From the NCBI GenBank assembly GCA_018697195.1, contig CM031879.1, forward strand, positions 28,706,977 to 28,770,976: a DNA stretch of 64,000 nucleotides. Reading direction: 5' to 3'. The notes beneath the pieces were generated by a model. That model searched no databases. It saw nothing but the letters and a program-made list of their open reading frames with translations, and was not told the origin of the DNA. This document shows, piece after piece, positions 37,321 through 50,300 of the stretch. Position numbers and translations under genes: made by a program. Each line of letters begins with the position of its first letter. Positions within the stretch are counted from its first letter, which is position 1. Source of the DNA: Certhia americana (Eukaryota > Chordata > Aves > Passeriformes > Certhiidae).

Positions 37321-40300
37321 ATAAGGTTGGGTCTCCTACAAAAAGGGTCTCCTACAACCATGTTCCCAACGATCAGGAGTACTCAAGGACTATTTCCTTG
37401 TAGGAATGTTGCAAGATCTTCAGTGGAGCAAGGATTATTTTTAGCTTTTCTTTGACATATCCTAGTATGTTGGGGAGATTGCCTGATTTAGACAGGTGGT
37501 TAGTTCTTCTCCCTTTCTCTGGTCTCCCATTGCAGAGCCACACACGCAATGTCCTTGCCATTCCATTGATCAAGGAAATGATTCCTATAAATACTAATGA
37601 GAGGTTACTGAAGGGAGCAATGTGCAGAGGCGGTATTGCAGTGAGGAAGGGAACAAGCTGTTCTGTTTCTGCTCCTTTAGGGCAAGTAGTAATGGGTATG
37701 TACCACTACAATAAAGATTCACGTTAGGCAATTGACACAAACCCCCCACTTTATAAGGGCAAGGACAGAGAAATGCTGGAACATATGGCCTTCAGAGATG
37801 GTGTCACCTATGGAAGACTATGAAACCAAGCTAGACATGTACTGTCAGGACTGACGCGGACAGTGTTTTGCTCAGTGATAGGCAAGTCCTTGGAATTTAT
37901 AGCCTTCCTGGTTCCTCCCCACAGAGATATTACTTTGTCACACTGACCTTGCTTTTAGGTAGAGAAACTGCCATTACTTCTACACTAAGTTTAGTACCTC
38001 TGTGTTACTGGAATGAGTCATGAACTCCACTGTGGATGTCAACCAACACTTCCTCACCTGCCCTGTCTCTCTGTGCAGCCGGTGCACTGCTATAGCAGCA
38101 GGTTGGCTGTCGGGTGCACCACATTTAGCACTTTGCTTCTCTCTGCAGGAAAATCTTTCAATATGTTGCAACAGCATAAAAGCAGGAAGAACTGAACTAT
38201 AAGTAGGAGGCAGGAAGAATCACTAGTTAGGAAGCCAGTCTGCAGCCTGTGTAATCTTAGTTAAACTGCTGTGTTTTTTTAACATTATGCTTTACAAAAT
38301 CTCTCTTTTACTCTCATAAACTCTCTCATTTGGTGTTTCTGCAGTTCCTATTACCACAATTCTCTACAGTGTCAGTGTAGTCCTGTAGTAACCAAGAGTG
38401 AAAGGCAGCATCCATGGATATACTACATCTGTGCTCCATCCTATCATTATAAGAAACATTCTAACACTGTGAAGAGGTGCTCCCTCTCTTTTCGTGTTTG
38501 CTCAGCTAAGTAGCTGAGCTTTCAGCATGTATATCAAACTAAGCAAACAAAAGCACTCAATAAATGTAATCTACCTATGATATAGTTCCTTCCTGCATTT
38601 TTGGGTTTGAAAATTAACTGTGCCCAGCCAGGAAGGAATATGAATATACAGACAAGAAAGACTTCCACTGAATTATTATGCAAGCTGCTTAGCACCTCGT
38701 CATTGCATTTTTCAAAGGACCTGTTAAAAATACTGCAGAAGTAGAAGTGATAGAATACACCCAGAACGGGAGAGGGGCTTTATATGTATCATTTAGCAAT
38801 GGTGTGTAATGGGTATAATATTTGTAACAGCTGTTAGGTGCTCTGAAGCTACACTACATTTATGGAATTTTCCATTGAGCTCTAAATATTCAGGTCACAT
38901 ACACAGTTAAATTTCCAGCAGTGGCAGTACAGATAAAAGCACTCCAACCGTATGCCATAATTGTGCTCTATTTAGAGAGTGCAGCAACTCAGGCATTTTC
39001 ACAGCAGTTGTCTTAGATACGGTATACATTCTGTTTTATAAATGCCAATTCATTAGTGCATTAGTAACACATAGCATGCTGCCCTTTATTAAAAAAAGGA
39101 AGGAGACTGCTATGTTTCAGTGAGGAATAAGGATACAGAAAAATGCTATTACTTAGAAGAAGGAAAAGGAAAACAGAAAGGAGTGCCAAATTCAGTTTTG
39201 TTTTTTATATAAATATCTATAGAATATCAAAGTCCATTTTGTAAGAAGTTTCAAATTAGTGGCAGTAATTTGAGTATCCATAAATTCATACTAAAAAGAC
39301 TTAATTGATAGGAAATTTCCACTACAAGATATTGAATTCCACCACAGAAAGATTGTGCCACTGACAGGACATGGTTTTAAAACACAGTGAACAAGAATAT
39401 GTATTTTGCATATTTCTTGGTAGTGATGCTAAACTAGGTATGATTCCCAGCCTCTAAGAAAGATAGTATTATCATTTAAATACTTCATGCTGAGGGGTTT
39501 TTTTTTTGCATTCTGCAAGTACTAAGCCAGCAAGTCTGACCAAAACCAGACAGCAAAAACAAGGAAAAGTAATTTTATCACTGCAATGAATTCAAATAAA
39601 ACACAAAGAAGAAAACTTTGGGGCTAAAAATCACATTTAACTCACTGCTCTGAAGTGGACAGAATGGCAGGTTCATCTGTGGTACTACTGGTTTTGAGAC
39701 AAGCAGCATAGCTTGTGAGATTCAGGTATTCATGAAAAGTAGGTCAGCACACTCAATTGGATTGAGTTCCCAGTCTTGCTAGACTTATGAATAAAATATT
39801 TTGTACCTTTTTCTACAACTGTGCTACATCTTGAACAGCAGATATATCAACCTATTTTAAGATTTGTTATGATTCAAAATGTCTCCATGACCTAAATGTG
39901 GACCATTAAGCTATATTTTTGTCACCTTTTTGTGGCCTTTCTTTTTAATTCAGTACACATCAGAGCAAGTTGGTGAAATGTATCCACCTTGCACCTTCTT
40001 TTCACTAGAAGCCCAGAGAAAACAGAGAACTTTTGCTGTGTTTTTATCCCTTGTTCTGTCCTTTGCCCCATAGTAGCTGGGTGTGCCCCCATCCAGAAGT
40101 TTAGCAGGCATCAAAGGAAGTCGCAAGGAAGGCTATGCAGAGGTGAGACCTGGGTTCAAAAGCAAAACTAGAACGCAACCACAACTCTTGGCTACTGAGT
40201 ATGTTTTCTGGAGAAAAGAAAACCTGTTATAAAACAATATTGATGCCTCTGACAGGTGTGGCAAAGGAGCTTTACAATGTAACTGAACCGTTGCCCATCT

Positions 40301-41126
40301 TTTTTCTCTTCTGGTTGTCTACAGTGCCTTTGCCACAGCTGGGAGAAGGGAATGCCTGATTCATGTCCTCCATTTCAGCTCACATCAGGGTGCACAGATA
40401 CTTGTTTCCTCTAGTCTGCTTGGATTTGTGTCCAGCCAGCTGGACAGGAAAATAAGAGCTAGTGTGCTAAGTTTGCTTTGCTTTCCTTGATGGAATCAAG
40501 ACTGTGTTATGTCTGTGAGCCCTGGCCTGGGTCATGCCAGGACATGGGGTTGGCAGAAAGGGCCAGGACTCTCCAAGGCTGCTGGAGGGAAAACACAGCT
40601 GCTGTGTGGGCTCCCTTCCACACCTCCACATGTCAGGTTGTTCACTGCCACAGTTCATATTTCTTCTTTCTGCACACACCTGGCTCATCTTTCTAGCAGG
40701 GGAATTAGGAAGGAGTATTATGCAGTACCTGAAAGGCAGCAAAGACCAATTATCCAGCATCTCCCAGAACTTCTGATGTTTCTGCCTCAACATTCAGGTT
40801 TACTGAATTACCAGCCCCATTAAAAGGAGATGTTTCTTCCAAAAAGCCTAATCCCCAAGATAACAGTATTATGAAGCAACTACAGTAACTTCCTCTTGGT
40901 TTCAAGGCACAGTGAATGCTTGTAATCCTAACAGGATTTAGATTGTTAAGGGGAATCATCAGGTTTTTTTCACACTGTGGAGGACACAAAACTTTCATGG
41001 AATAACATCCAATACCTGTCCATCCTCCTGCCCATGGAAGGCCCAGAAACAAGCACGAATTTCCACGCTTGTTAAAACTGGCTCATTTTGTTGCAAGAGA
41101 CAAACAAAATCTTCACCTCAGGAAAT
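37321..41126. other. Unique AT-rich non-coding stretch
   Basis: No supported gene. Just left of the sequence body, GGGTCTCCTACAA occurs at 37329-37341 and again at 37345-37357, a 13-bp direct duplication with a 3-base spacer lying next to the 5' end of the SINE. The part at about 40480-40720 is richer in G+C and gives overlapping frames on both strands up to 108 codons, none with a recognised domain. Otherwise I see nothing in it. Confidence 0.65.
37329..37357. repeat. Direct duplication, 13 bp x 2
   Basis: GGGTCTCCTACAA is present twice, identical, with AAA between the copies. It starts nine bases beyond the inferred 5' end of the SINE. It is not a flanking target-site duplication, because both copies lie on the same side of the element. 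Confidence 0.8.
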
Positions 41127-41320
41127 ATCATAGAACCATGAAATGGTTTGGGTTGGAAGGGACCTTAAAAACCATCTAGCTCCAGCACCCCTTGCAGGGA
41201 CACCTTCCACCACACCAGATTTCTCAGAGCTCCACCCAGCATGGCCTTGAACACCTCCAGGGATGAGACATCTGCAGCTTTTCTGCACCACCTGTTCCAT
41301 ATCTGAACAGTAAATTCCAT
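41127..41320 (-). mobile_element. CR1 LINE, 3' fragment
   Basis: The plus strand reads ATCATAGAACCATGAAATGG, TTTGGGTTGGAAGGGACCTT, AAAAACCATCTAGCTCCAGC, and later CATGGCCTTGAACACCTCCA, GGGATGAGACATCTGCAGC and CACCTGTTCCATATCTGAAC. Each block is the reverse complement of successive CR1 3' segments, going from the octamer tail through the untranslated part to the end of ORF2. The order and spacing match the family and show the element on the minus strand. Similarity fades near 41320, which is taken as the 5'-truncation point. No open coding part is left. Confidence 0.92.
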
Positions 41321-44300
41321 GACTAAACAGCTTTAAATGGTTTCTGTCCCCAAGCCTTTGACTAAAAAGAATGACACCATGTCATATTTCTGGATGTATT
41401 GGACTTACAGCTCTTGTTCTTTATTCTCATGCATTGCTTTGTGCTTATTACAGAAATGTTTAACCTGGGTGCCACAAGTGCAAGGAAAAACTGTATGTAC
41501 ATAAAGATTCAATTATGGAATAACAGTAAGACATTTTTCTAGGGTTCATGCAATGTCTTGTAGTAGTTCTGCTGAAAACACACAAAAAGTGATTTTTTTT
41601 CATCTGTCTTAACAAAATTGCAGACACATTTGAATCTGCAAAGACTTTTTGATTTATGAATGATAAATTTGAAATAGGCATTAGAAGTTGCAAACTTGGG
41701 CTTGATCATCCATCAAACAGACAAACCTGATGGTCTGAGAAAACTGCTGATTTCATCAGGGTTGTATTTGCCTGCTTTTTCTAGCTATTTCTTTCTGTGG
41801 CCAGTAACTTCTATTTTCAATGATTTGTGCAGTTTCACTTGTACTTGAAACAGGAAAAAACAATTTCTGCAAAATCAGTGAAAGAAGCCACAAGTCATCT
41901 TGCACTGACTTCTTTGATTTAATATTACCATGTTTCTCTGCCTATGGTCTGCAACATGAAATAAAAAACATTTACAATTGAGTTGTCTGAGTTACACTGT
42001 TGCAGTACGTGGGCCACCCGATCAGTTATCCCTCAGGCCCTGGCACATAAGCTTGTACATTAATAAACTTTGGGACTGTGTGTAGGTTGATTTCAGCATC
42101 CAAAGCTGAATGAAGAAGAAAAATCTTCAGCTAGGTTTCTTTTTTTTTTTTTTTTTAAATTTTGGGACCTTTCTTTTCCCCCAGAAGAAGGTTATAGAAA
42201 GAATTCATCACAAAAGTATAGACAAAAATTCAAATACTGTCTTCCTTTAAGCAGCTGAAAAACTATATGGAACTAACCTTTATATCCTTCTAAGCCAAGT
42301 CTCTTTAATCTTTCAAATCCAGTTCAATCTTATTATCAACTCACTTGGCAGAATTAATAGACTAAAATGGGCACTTTGCCAAGTATTTTATAATGCAGTT
42401 TCTATTATGCCGATGCAATTACAAATTATTTTTTTTATAAAACTTAATCATAATTAATTAATTAATAGAAGCAAAAAGACCAATTAAGCTACAGTTGACT
42501 ATGTTACAGCCTAAAGATATAATTAGTATTATAAACATGAAAAAAGGATGTTAAACACCTATATTTATGCTGTGACAGATTCAAATCTACATGGAATGAA
42601 GGAAATGAGCAACCAAACTCATCCAGATTTATTGGAAATGAAGGCTGGTTCATTTTCACATTGAAATGCCAAAATTAAATTATGTTAAGTGAAAATCTCT
42701 TAGTTCTAATTTGGATAAAACACCATGTAACCACTTTGTCTGCTCAGCCTGGAATGTCAAATAAGTTATAGTTTCATAATTATCACAACCCCCAAAATAA
42801 ATTGCTTATCTACTGCTAAACCACTGTTATTCTCAGCACAGCTTCTCACAGAATTGATTTGGCTGCAGTGGGAGGGATTTCATGCTTAAACTGCTGTGCT
42901 AATAATGTCCTAGTGACCTGAGTTCAGAACAAAGATGTAAGCATGACTTGTACTTACCTGCTGTCCAGGAACTAGTTTGCACCAAAAATACTGTTACCAT
43001 GTATAGGGAAGTAAAGAACACTTTATTTGTGTGAAGGTAACAGAATTTCTATGGACTTTTCAAAATCGAATAGACTTAATTCTTCAGACTGGGACATGGC
43101 CATTACAAGTTAAACAAGACAGTATTCTCAAGTACTTTTAATGTCATACAAACAAAAAATTTCAGATGTATTTACCTGAAAATGCATAAACACTAAAACA
43201 TACCACAGATGAGCCAAGACTAAGGGACTCTTGTTGTTAAAGGATGTAATAAATCACTGCACTGAAGAAAGAAGAAAAATTCATTGATAAACAAGCCTTG
43301 AGATTTGACATCATTTATTTAAAAAAAAAGGGGGGGAGACAATATAATTATTTCACTGGGCAGCTAGTTGTGTACCTGCTCTTCTTGCTCTTTTGTAAAA
43401 TCTTTATTGCTACTAGACTTAACACAAGTTCCCAGTGATCTCATGAGGAAACTCTGTCTCATCTAGAGACAAGTTATAGTTGGTTAGAGATAAGTCAGAC
43501 TTCTCAGTTTTTTATTAAGGTATCCTCAGTTCCTGCTTGCTGTCTGGCACTTCCTATGAGAGAAACCAAATAGAATAGGTTTGTGGTTTCCATTGGATCA
43601 GTCCTGCAATGCTTAAAGTATAAACTTTAATTATGTACAGATGGCTAGACTTGTAGGATAACTATTATTGCTATGTCCTGTAAAATGGTAATGGTCTGGG
43701 ATGGTGACCAAGAATTCTGAGGAAAAACAGCCTAAGTGGATCTACATTCACTTATTTCCTTTGTAGTTCACAAACCGTGACATGGATCTCTATGACATAG
43801 CAGTCACTGCTGAATAATGTGTCTGGTACTTTCATTATCTTTCCTCCTATCAAAATTCACAAAGAAAATGAAAATCCTGAAGATCTGTCTTTGCAATTTT
43901 AATAATAGGCTCAACTAGTGATGTTTGACTAAAGTGGTGAGGGAAGAAGGGCAGCCTGACCTGTCATGCCCAGAGCTGTACTCAGAGCTGAATGTTTCTG
44001 AAATAGTGAAAAGAGGCACCTGTCCCTCAGAGAATCTCTGTTCTGAACTTATCTCAGGCACCTGCTTCCTCTCAACCAAAGCCCATCTCTTGTCTCTACG
44101 CTTTATTCCTGAAAGAGTAGTAATATGCATCTATGTAAAGGGCAAGCCTTGAAGATTTTATCAATTAAACACTACATCAGGATGTGCCAAGACTGTATGA
44201 TGCTGACAGGAACTGGTTTGCATACCTAAACTCTTATGCCTAGCTCTGCCACGTTCCCTATTGAAGTGCTGAGCCACCTTCCAATCTTGTGCCGGGTGAT

Positions 44301-47180
44301 TAAACTTTTTTGCATGTATGGCACAGCCCTGTGCTACCTGTGGAGACTGTCAAAATCAGGACAATGAGAGGTACATAGGGACTGATGCATACTGGAACAT
44401 GGCCAGATCCTCATTGTGCTTGGCTCTTTTGAGCTACCCCTAAGAGAAATCAAATTGTTTTCTTCAAGTGGGTTTGTGGGCTCATTCAAGAACAGTTGCT
44501 GAAGTCATGATCACTTTCTCTTCATGTGAATGTTTAACAAAAGTGCTCTAGAAAATAACAACGGCAATCAACCGTTGGCTCTTCTTGACTAACTTCTCAT
44601 TTTAATGAGCACAATAATTTAATTAGCAAAACTGTTAATGGATTTTTTTGTGTATGTATTTTGTCCACTCACCCCTACTTCTGTCAATGACTTCATTTGG
44701 ATTGTTGGCAGTACGTACACATTCCTTTAAGCAGATTTAACCACTATGTATCATGGTCTATTGGGAAGAAAATTGTCTCATTATTCTCAATATTTAACAA
44801 AAACTATTTGAAGTAACAACAAACCATACAAACTGCCAAAACAGAAAAGTACAGGGCTCAGCACATTAGAAGAAGTTTGTCTGCAATCTGGTTGAGATGG
44901 AGAACTCTTCAGCCTGTGCTCAACTCAGTGCCTGAAATAAAAATCGGCTTTTTCATCAGTTTATCCCATAAATTGGTATTTTGTTTATTTCAGGGATATT
45001 ATTATATTACTTATTTCAGGTCTTCCAATGCACTACCACAACTCAGAAATGCATTAAACAATATGATCCTGAGTGCGCAATGCAAAAATTGACAGAAATG
45101 TCCATTTTGCTGCCTTCCCAATTCTGAAACATGGTTTTCTCTTAGATTTACCTTCAGATCCTCATGGTTCACTTGGGATCTACAGTATAAGCCAAAGCCC
45201 ATGTCAGAAGTCAGTAGCAGAAGGTTTAAGCATTAAGATTAAAATGTCTTTCACCAGCTTTTGTCAAGAGATTTCAACATTTCTTTTCTGATAGGATCAT
45301 ATCCAGCCTGTATTTGCTGCATGGGGAATGGGAACCTTACACTTCATGAAAATGCTTAAATCCAACCTGTGTGTAAATGGGAAGATGCCTGAGTGTTTTG
45401 AAGGATCCAGCATATGTTGGGCACTGCCCCATGCTGTAGGCTATAAGGGTTTTCTGCCACAAGTCGCCCTGGGCACTGGGAATTACCTGGATTGGATCAT
45501 ACTGGGTTGTCCCCACCCAGAACATTCCTGTGAAGCACATCAGCTGTTTGGAGCAGAAGGCTAAGGAACTGGTGTAAATTCATTGATATGTCCATAGGCT
45601 GGGGAAATGGGATTTAGCTGAGCTTCTGCAGGATGCTTGCTGGAGTTTGTTGCACATAAAGCAACCAAATTATTTCCAGATCCAAGCCAGGTGCTTTTTG
45701 TGTGGTGCTGCATTTGGAGGATAAACTCAGCAGCCTCAGTTTGGTACTGGCACTGCAGTGGGTAATTGCCCTCCAGGGTCTTTGCTGCCTTTGGAGCAGG
45801 TTTCTCCCTTGCTGGGCCATTGCCAGCCCACAGCTGACAGTAAATTGACTACAAACCCCTCATGCATCTGGACACCTCTTGTAATAGCTACTTTCCAGCT
45901 CAAAAGATACAAACACACCAGTGTGATGCAATAAAAAATAAAAGAGAGCTACTCAGTAGAAATTATACACTTGTTGCATTCTTTTCCAATTTTTGACATT
46001 TTACACCACAGAGAGTTATTTGCATCATGAAAAAGAGGAAATATTACCAATCTTATTGCAGCATAAGATTATGCTTCTCTTTTAAGAAGTTTGATTTTCA
46101 TTTTACTGTGGATGGTAAGTTTCTATATCAATGTTATGGATGAGTATTTTTTTCACATATGGAAAGTATAGTTAAACTGTGGAACTCATTCCAATAGGAA
46201 GTTACAGAAACCATAAATAAAAGTTACTTAATAATGACAAATTCATGACTAAAATGCTCACCAATGCCTGTTAAATACCCTGGTACAAATTTCCAGCTAA
46301 GCAAGCGCCCTAAGACTTGTAACTACTAGAATTGAAGGTGTTGTGAAGCAGTGTGTAATTGCTTTGCTTTTAATTAACTCTTAATCTGACATCTCTGATA
46401 CGAGACTAGATAAAGACTCATTCTGAGTGTGTAGAATTTTAAGTATTTGTCCTTCCTCTCTCATAATAACATTACTCTTTCCAAATGCAGATCTTGTCAT
46501 AGAAGACAAAATTGCCAGAGATATTCTGTATGTGCTTCCAGGGAATGTCAAACAGAATTTGATGAAGAGAAACCTTAGTCCATGTCAAACTTTCAAAGAG
46601 ATTTTTATGAAATGTCTTTGGGAACTGAATTTAGTTAGTACCATTCAGCAGTTTGGTCGCTGGCTTTTTTTTCCTCATTTGTCCAGAAAAGAGAGACCGC
46701 TACCCTTCAAAAAGTGTCTCAGACCTTTTTGTGCTTTGAAGTGCTACAGAGACCACATCATCTTGTTCAGGAAAAGCATTGCTGGGATTTGAGAATATCT
46801 GGGTTAGTAGCAGACTTCTATATCTAAATCTTTACTGAGCTCTTACAACGAAAATTAGACTGCAATGACAAGTCCTGAAGAATAACTCTTCCTGCCTCAG
46901 CTTTGGGAGGTTAAGGGGCTCTTCTGTCACTGATAAATCTTTTATGTATGACAAAGGTGAAGGTGACACACTTGGCAAACAACTGTACTTCTTATGCACT
47001 GCTTCAAAGAAGTTGAAGGAAATTATGAAGGTATGTACAAAGAAATTAATCAGTGTTTATAGATATAAAAGTAGATTGCTCCTGGTTACTTCTAATAAAT
47101 ATGAAATTATTTTATGATATTTATGTTGTTATTCATAATACAAGCAAAAAAGAATGTCAATGTAAAGTGATTTAGACATT
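41321..47180. other. Unique AT-rich non-coding stretch
   Basis: No supported gene. A 121-codon frame at 46427-46792 (+) contains an acceptor-like CTTTCCAAATGCAG near 46490, but no donor site, no known domain and no neighbouring exon support it. Homopolymer and simple tracts include T runs at about 42138-42156, an (ATTA)n patch at about 42451-42468 and an A9/G7-type run at about 43319-43337. A patch around 45290-45920 is less AT-rich but shows no protein family. Confidence 0.65.
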
Positions 47181-47223
47181 CACAGAATAATTTCATAGAA
47201 TCATAAAATCTCTTAGGTTGAAA
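47181..47223 (-). mobile_element. CR1 3' tail fragment, inverted arm of a fold-back
   Basis: CACAGAATAATTTCATAGAA followed by TCATAAAATCTCTTAGGTTG and AAA is the reverse complement of the last part of a CR1 tail: octamers plus TTTCCAACCTTAA-type sequence. It abuts, with no spacer, the plus-strand CR1 fragment that begins at about 47224. Only the 3'-terminal 40 bases or so are present, far less than in most CR1 insertions. Confidence 0.75.
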
Positions 47224-47379
47224 TGGGCTGCCCAGGGAAGTGGTGGAGTAACCATCCTTGCAAGTGTTCAAGAAACTGGGTATGGCACTTAGTGTATGGT
47301 GTAGTTGACATGGTGGTGCTTGATCAAAGGAGGGACTCCATGATCTTGGAGGTCTTTTCCAACCTTAATGATTCTGCTG
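47224..47379 (+). mobile_element. CR1 LINE, 3' end with decayed ORF2 C-terminus
   Basis: The segment begins with TGGGCTGCCCAGGGAAGTGG, the part that encodes N-G-L-P-R-E-V-V-E in CR1 ORF2. The next codon is TAA where the family has TCA (Ser), so the frame is broken there. It continues with TGGTGTAGTTGACATGGTGG, GGAGGTCTTTTCCAACCTTA and the terminal ATGATTCTGCTG. It is a closely related subfamily to the copy at 30.0 kb. It forms the second arm of a fold-back structure with the minus-strand tail directly to its left. Confidence 0.9.
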
Positions 47380-50300
47380 TTTTTCAGTTTCATATCCACC
47401 ATGTTTCATACTGATTTAGTAAAAATTCAAGAGCATGAGTGGCATCTGTAATAATAGAAGAAACAGAAAATTTCATTTTTAGGGGTACTCCCTCCTGACA
47501 TGCCTGTGTGTTTTGGTCTACACTGGTGTTTCATAGTATAGGTCTGACCAATAGTACAGATGCAGACATTACAGATTACATTAAAGGTATGACCCCGTGG
47601 TTCTGTGTTCTATTCCAGAAGGATGAAGTAGTGTCTGATATCATGTGAGGCTTCAAAAAAAAGACAGTGCCATAGCTAATATAAGATGTTGTGTATAAGA
47701 AGTGCAGTCATGATTCTGATTTCAAGGACCTGCTGAATTTGGGTTAAACAATTGCTCTGCTTGTGATTCTTACAGGTTCAACTAGGCAAACAAACAAAGA
47801 AGCAAATATAGTTTTGATTCTCTTCCTCCCATAGCATCACAGAGTGATCCGATTCTGTGGCATCACTTAGATTCCCTTATTTCTTTTTCTTCAGGAGAAA
47901 TAGTACTTAGCAATAGTAATAGGTATGCAAAAAAGGAGGTAAGTGAACAGATGCGCAGAGAAAATCACTGGGTAGAAATCTCCCCCTTGGGCTACCAAAC
48001 ATATTGTATATGAACTCCTCATAAAAGCTCTGCATCCCTTGGCTCTCTGATAGTAATTATGATCAACCTGCAACCAAGCAGCTTAAAAGTTTGCTCAGCA
48101 GCTGCATTTGCTCAGAGTTCCCAGAGGCAGGCATGAGTCAGTGGAAACAAATTTAGTCTGTATGACTTTGCACAGCCTTCTGCTCACAATTACAATCAAG
48201 ATCGATGTGAGACACTTTGATTTTTCTTCCTCACAGAGGGACCCCTGTGGAGACCACACGTGCACTGCTGCAGTTACAATCCAGCAGGTCAATAACAGGA
48301 CAGAAATGTGTGGTTAATGAATGATCCAAGATTGCTCCCAATCAGTGCAGTGTCATTATAAAGAGATGCAGAACTACTTGAAGAATTACCTAAAAAATAT
48401 TGTGAAGGCTCAATTTTCATAGAAATGTCCTATTTTTCCCTTTCCCTCCACATTCTGGACAAAATCTATGCTAAAAATATCTACACATCTCCCTGTTCAA
48501 ATACAATGAACATAAAAGGAAGTTGACAATAATCTTACAGTTACAATGTCTTTAGATTGCATTAGCACTACATCTAAACAGCTGCCACAGGACTGGCATA
48601 GTATCCTGGCATAGGTATAATGTTGGTTTGAACCAGGCTGAGGGGGAGCAGCAGGCTGGCAGACTGTGTTTAGTCAGCCTATGTTGTGTTTTCTGCTGAG
48701 TTTTGAGCTTTTGTTGTTGGGCTGGCAGCATAACCAAGAGTTAGATAGGTAAAAGACAATATGGACCAAGATTGACAAAGCAGCCAAGCCAGCTTAGGAA
48801 AAGTGAATGTCTGGCCCCTAAATCTTCTTGTCTTGTCACACTGGTACAAAAGGAAAAAAAGATTTGTTTTTTTTTTTTTTTCCTAAATTAACACAGGAAA
48901 AGAATTGCACTTCCTGTGTCCATGTCTCATTACACTGTGCTCTTAAAAGAAGAGTTCAGCAGACAGTTTAGCCATTTTCCAGTGGAAAACAGGCTCAGCA
49001 TTAACTGCAATTGCTCTATCCTGTCCTTTTTCAAATATTTTCCTATATTTTTCTGAATATCCAGGACAACAATATAGCAATGGCTGTGTCAGTGGTGAGT
49101 ACAGATTTTAAGACACCACAAACTGTCCCATAGCAGCTAGCAACATTAGAGCTGTATCACACAGGGAATAATAGTCTTACTGACTTGAAGACTTTCTATG
49201 TTCCCTCTCCCTGACATTCCAAATCTGGATGCTGGCTTGTAACCCTGAGCCACAATGCACCATATTTCTTGCTGCATATTTGGCAGCCTTGTTACATGAG
49301 GTTTCCACTGGGATGATTTCCACTGGTTAGCTGGATAAGCTGCCCAACAGCTGTGTCTAGATGCTAATATTGCCAGGGAAGTGCATTTCAGGCAAGACAA
49401 TACACTGCTATGGGGAACTTTGGGAAGACAGTGTGGGGGGTAAAACTAAGTCCTTAGACAGACAGCGAGCCCCTGCTGGCTTTCTGTTCAGGCCTGCCTG
49501 TGTTAAATGTCCTAAATAAGAATATATGCAGCTGTTTAGTGATGCTGCTCCTTAGTATGTAAAGTTATCTACTAATAAGTCAGCAGGATTGTCTCTTTGG
49601 AAAGGCTGTGATTGCAGGGCCTGGAAGCAGACCTGGGATACCTCTTATTCTGCTGCTGCTTGCAGGCAGTTTAAATCTGGGATTATAAACTCCAGGCCAG
49701 AATGCTTATCTTTTGGGACTTCCACACCCCAAGACTGGCTAGGAGTGTCATTGCTGCTCGCACCAAAATTGTTGAAAAATATTTATTTGTGCTGCAGTCA
49801 CATATTAATCAGACTGCAGAGGAGGTTTACCCTGAATCTGCCTGTGTTCCAGATCTCAGAAACGTCTTTCATTTCCGTGTCTGTTTGGTATCCAAGTAAG
49901 GAGAAATCAGTGGTATCCAAGTAAGGAGAAGTCAGACTTCTTGGACACTAAATTCCTTGAAGCACACAGAATTTATACAGTGTTTATAGTGTATCTGCTT
50001 ATTAAGTACCTATCATTAACCTGATTTATTCAAGAGCTTCAGATATTACACAGCAGCATCTCTAACCAGTTGCCAAAGGGGAGGCTGGTCTCCCAGCCCC
50101 CACAGTATGTCTGAAGTCAGCATCCATCCCTGCTGGTTTCCCTGCTTTTGTGGTCACATCTGGGCAAACTCAGTTGGTTCTATAGAAGGAACAGAGAGAC
50201 CCCTTCTCTAGTGTATCTGGGAAAACCCAGTCTGGAAATTCAGATAGATAGATTGTATAAACTGCTGTTTTAATATACAGCACTGGATAATTACTGCTAA

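Noticed and set aside
40467..40823. Cluster of 108-, 104-, 80- and 72-codon frames on both strands
   Set aside because: Same pattern of a locally GC-richer, stop-poor patch; no domain. A short MTQAR-like resemblance to the 36-kb minus frame is too short to mean common origin.
46427..46792. 121-codon open frame with an acceptor-like CCAAATGCAG
   Set aside because: No donor site follows in frame and the protein is not recognisable; less convincing than the 58.4-kb candidate.
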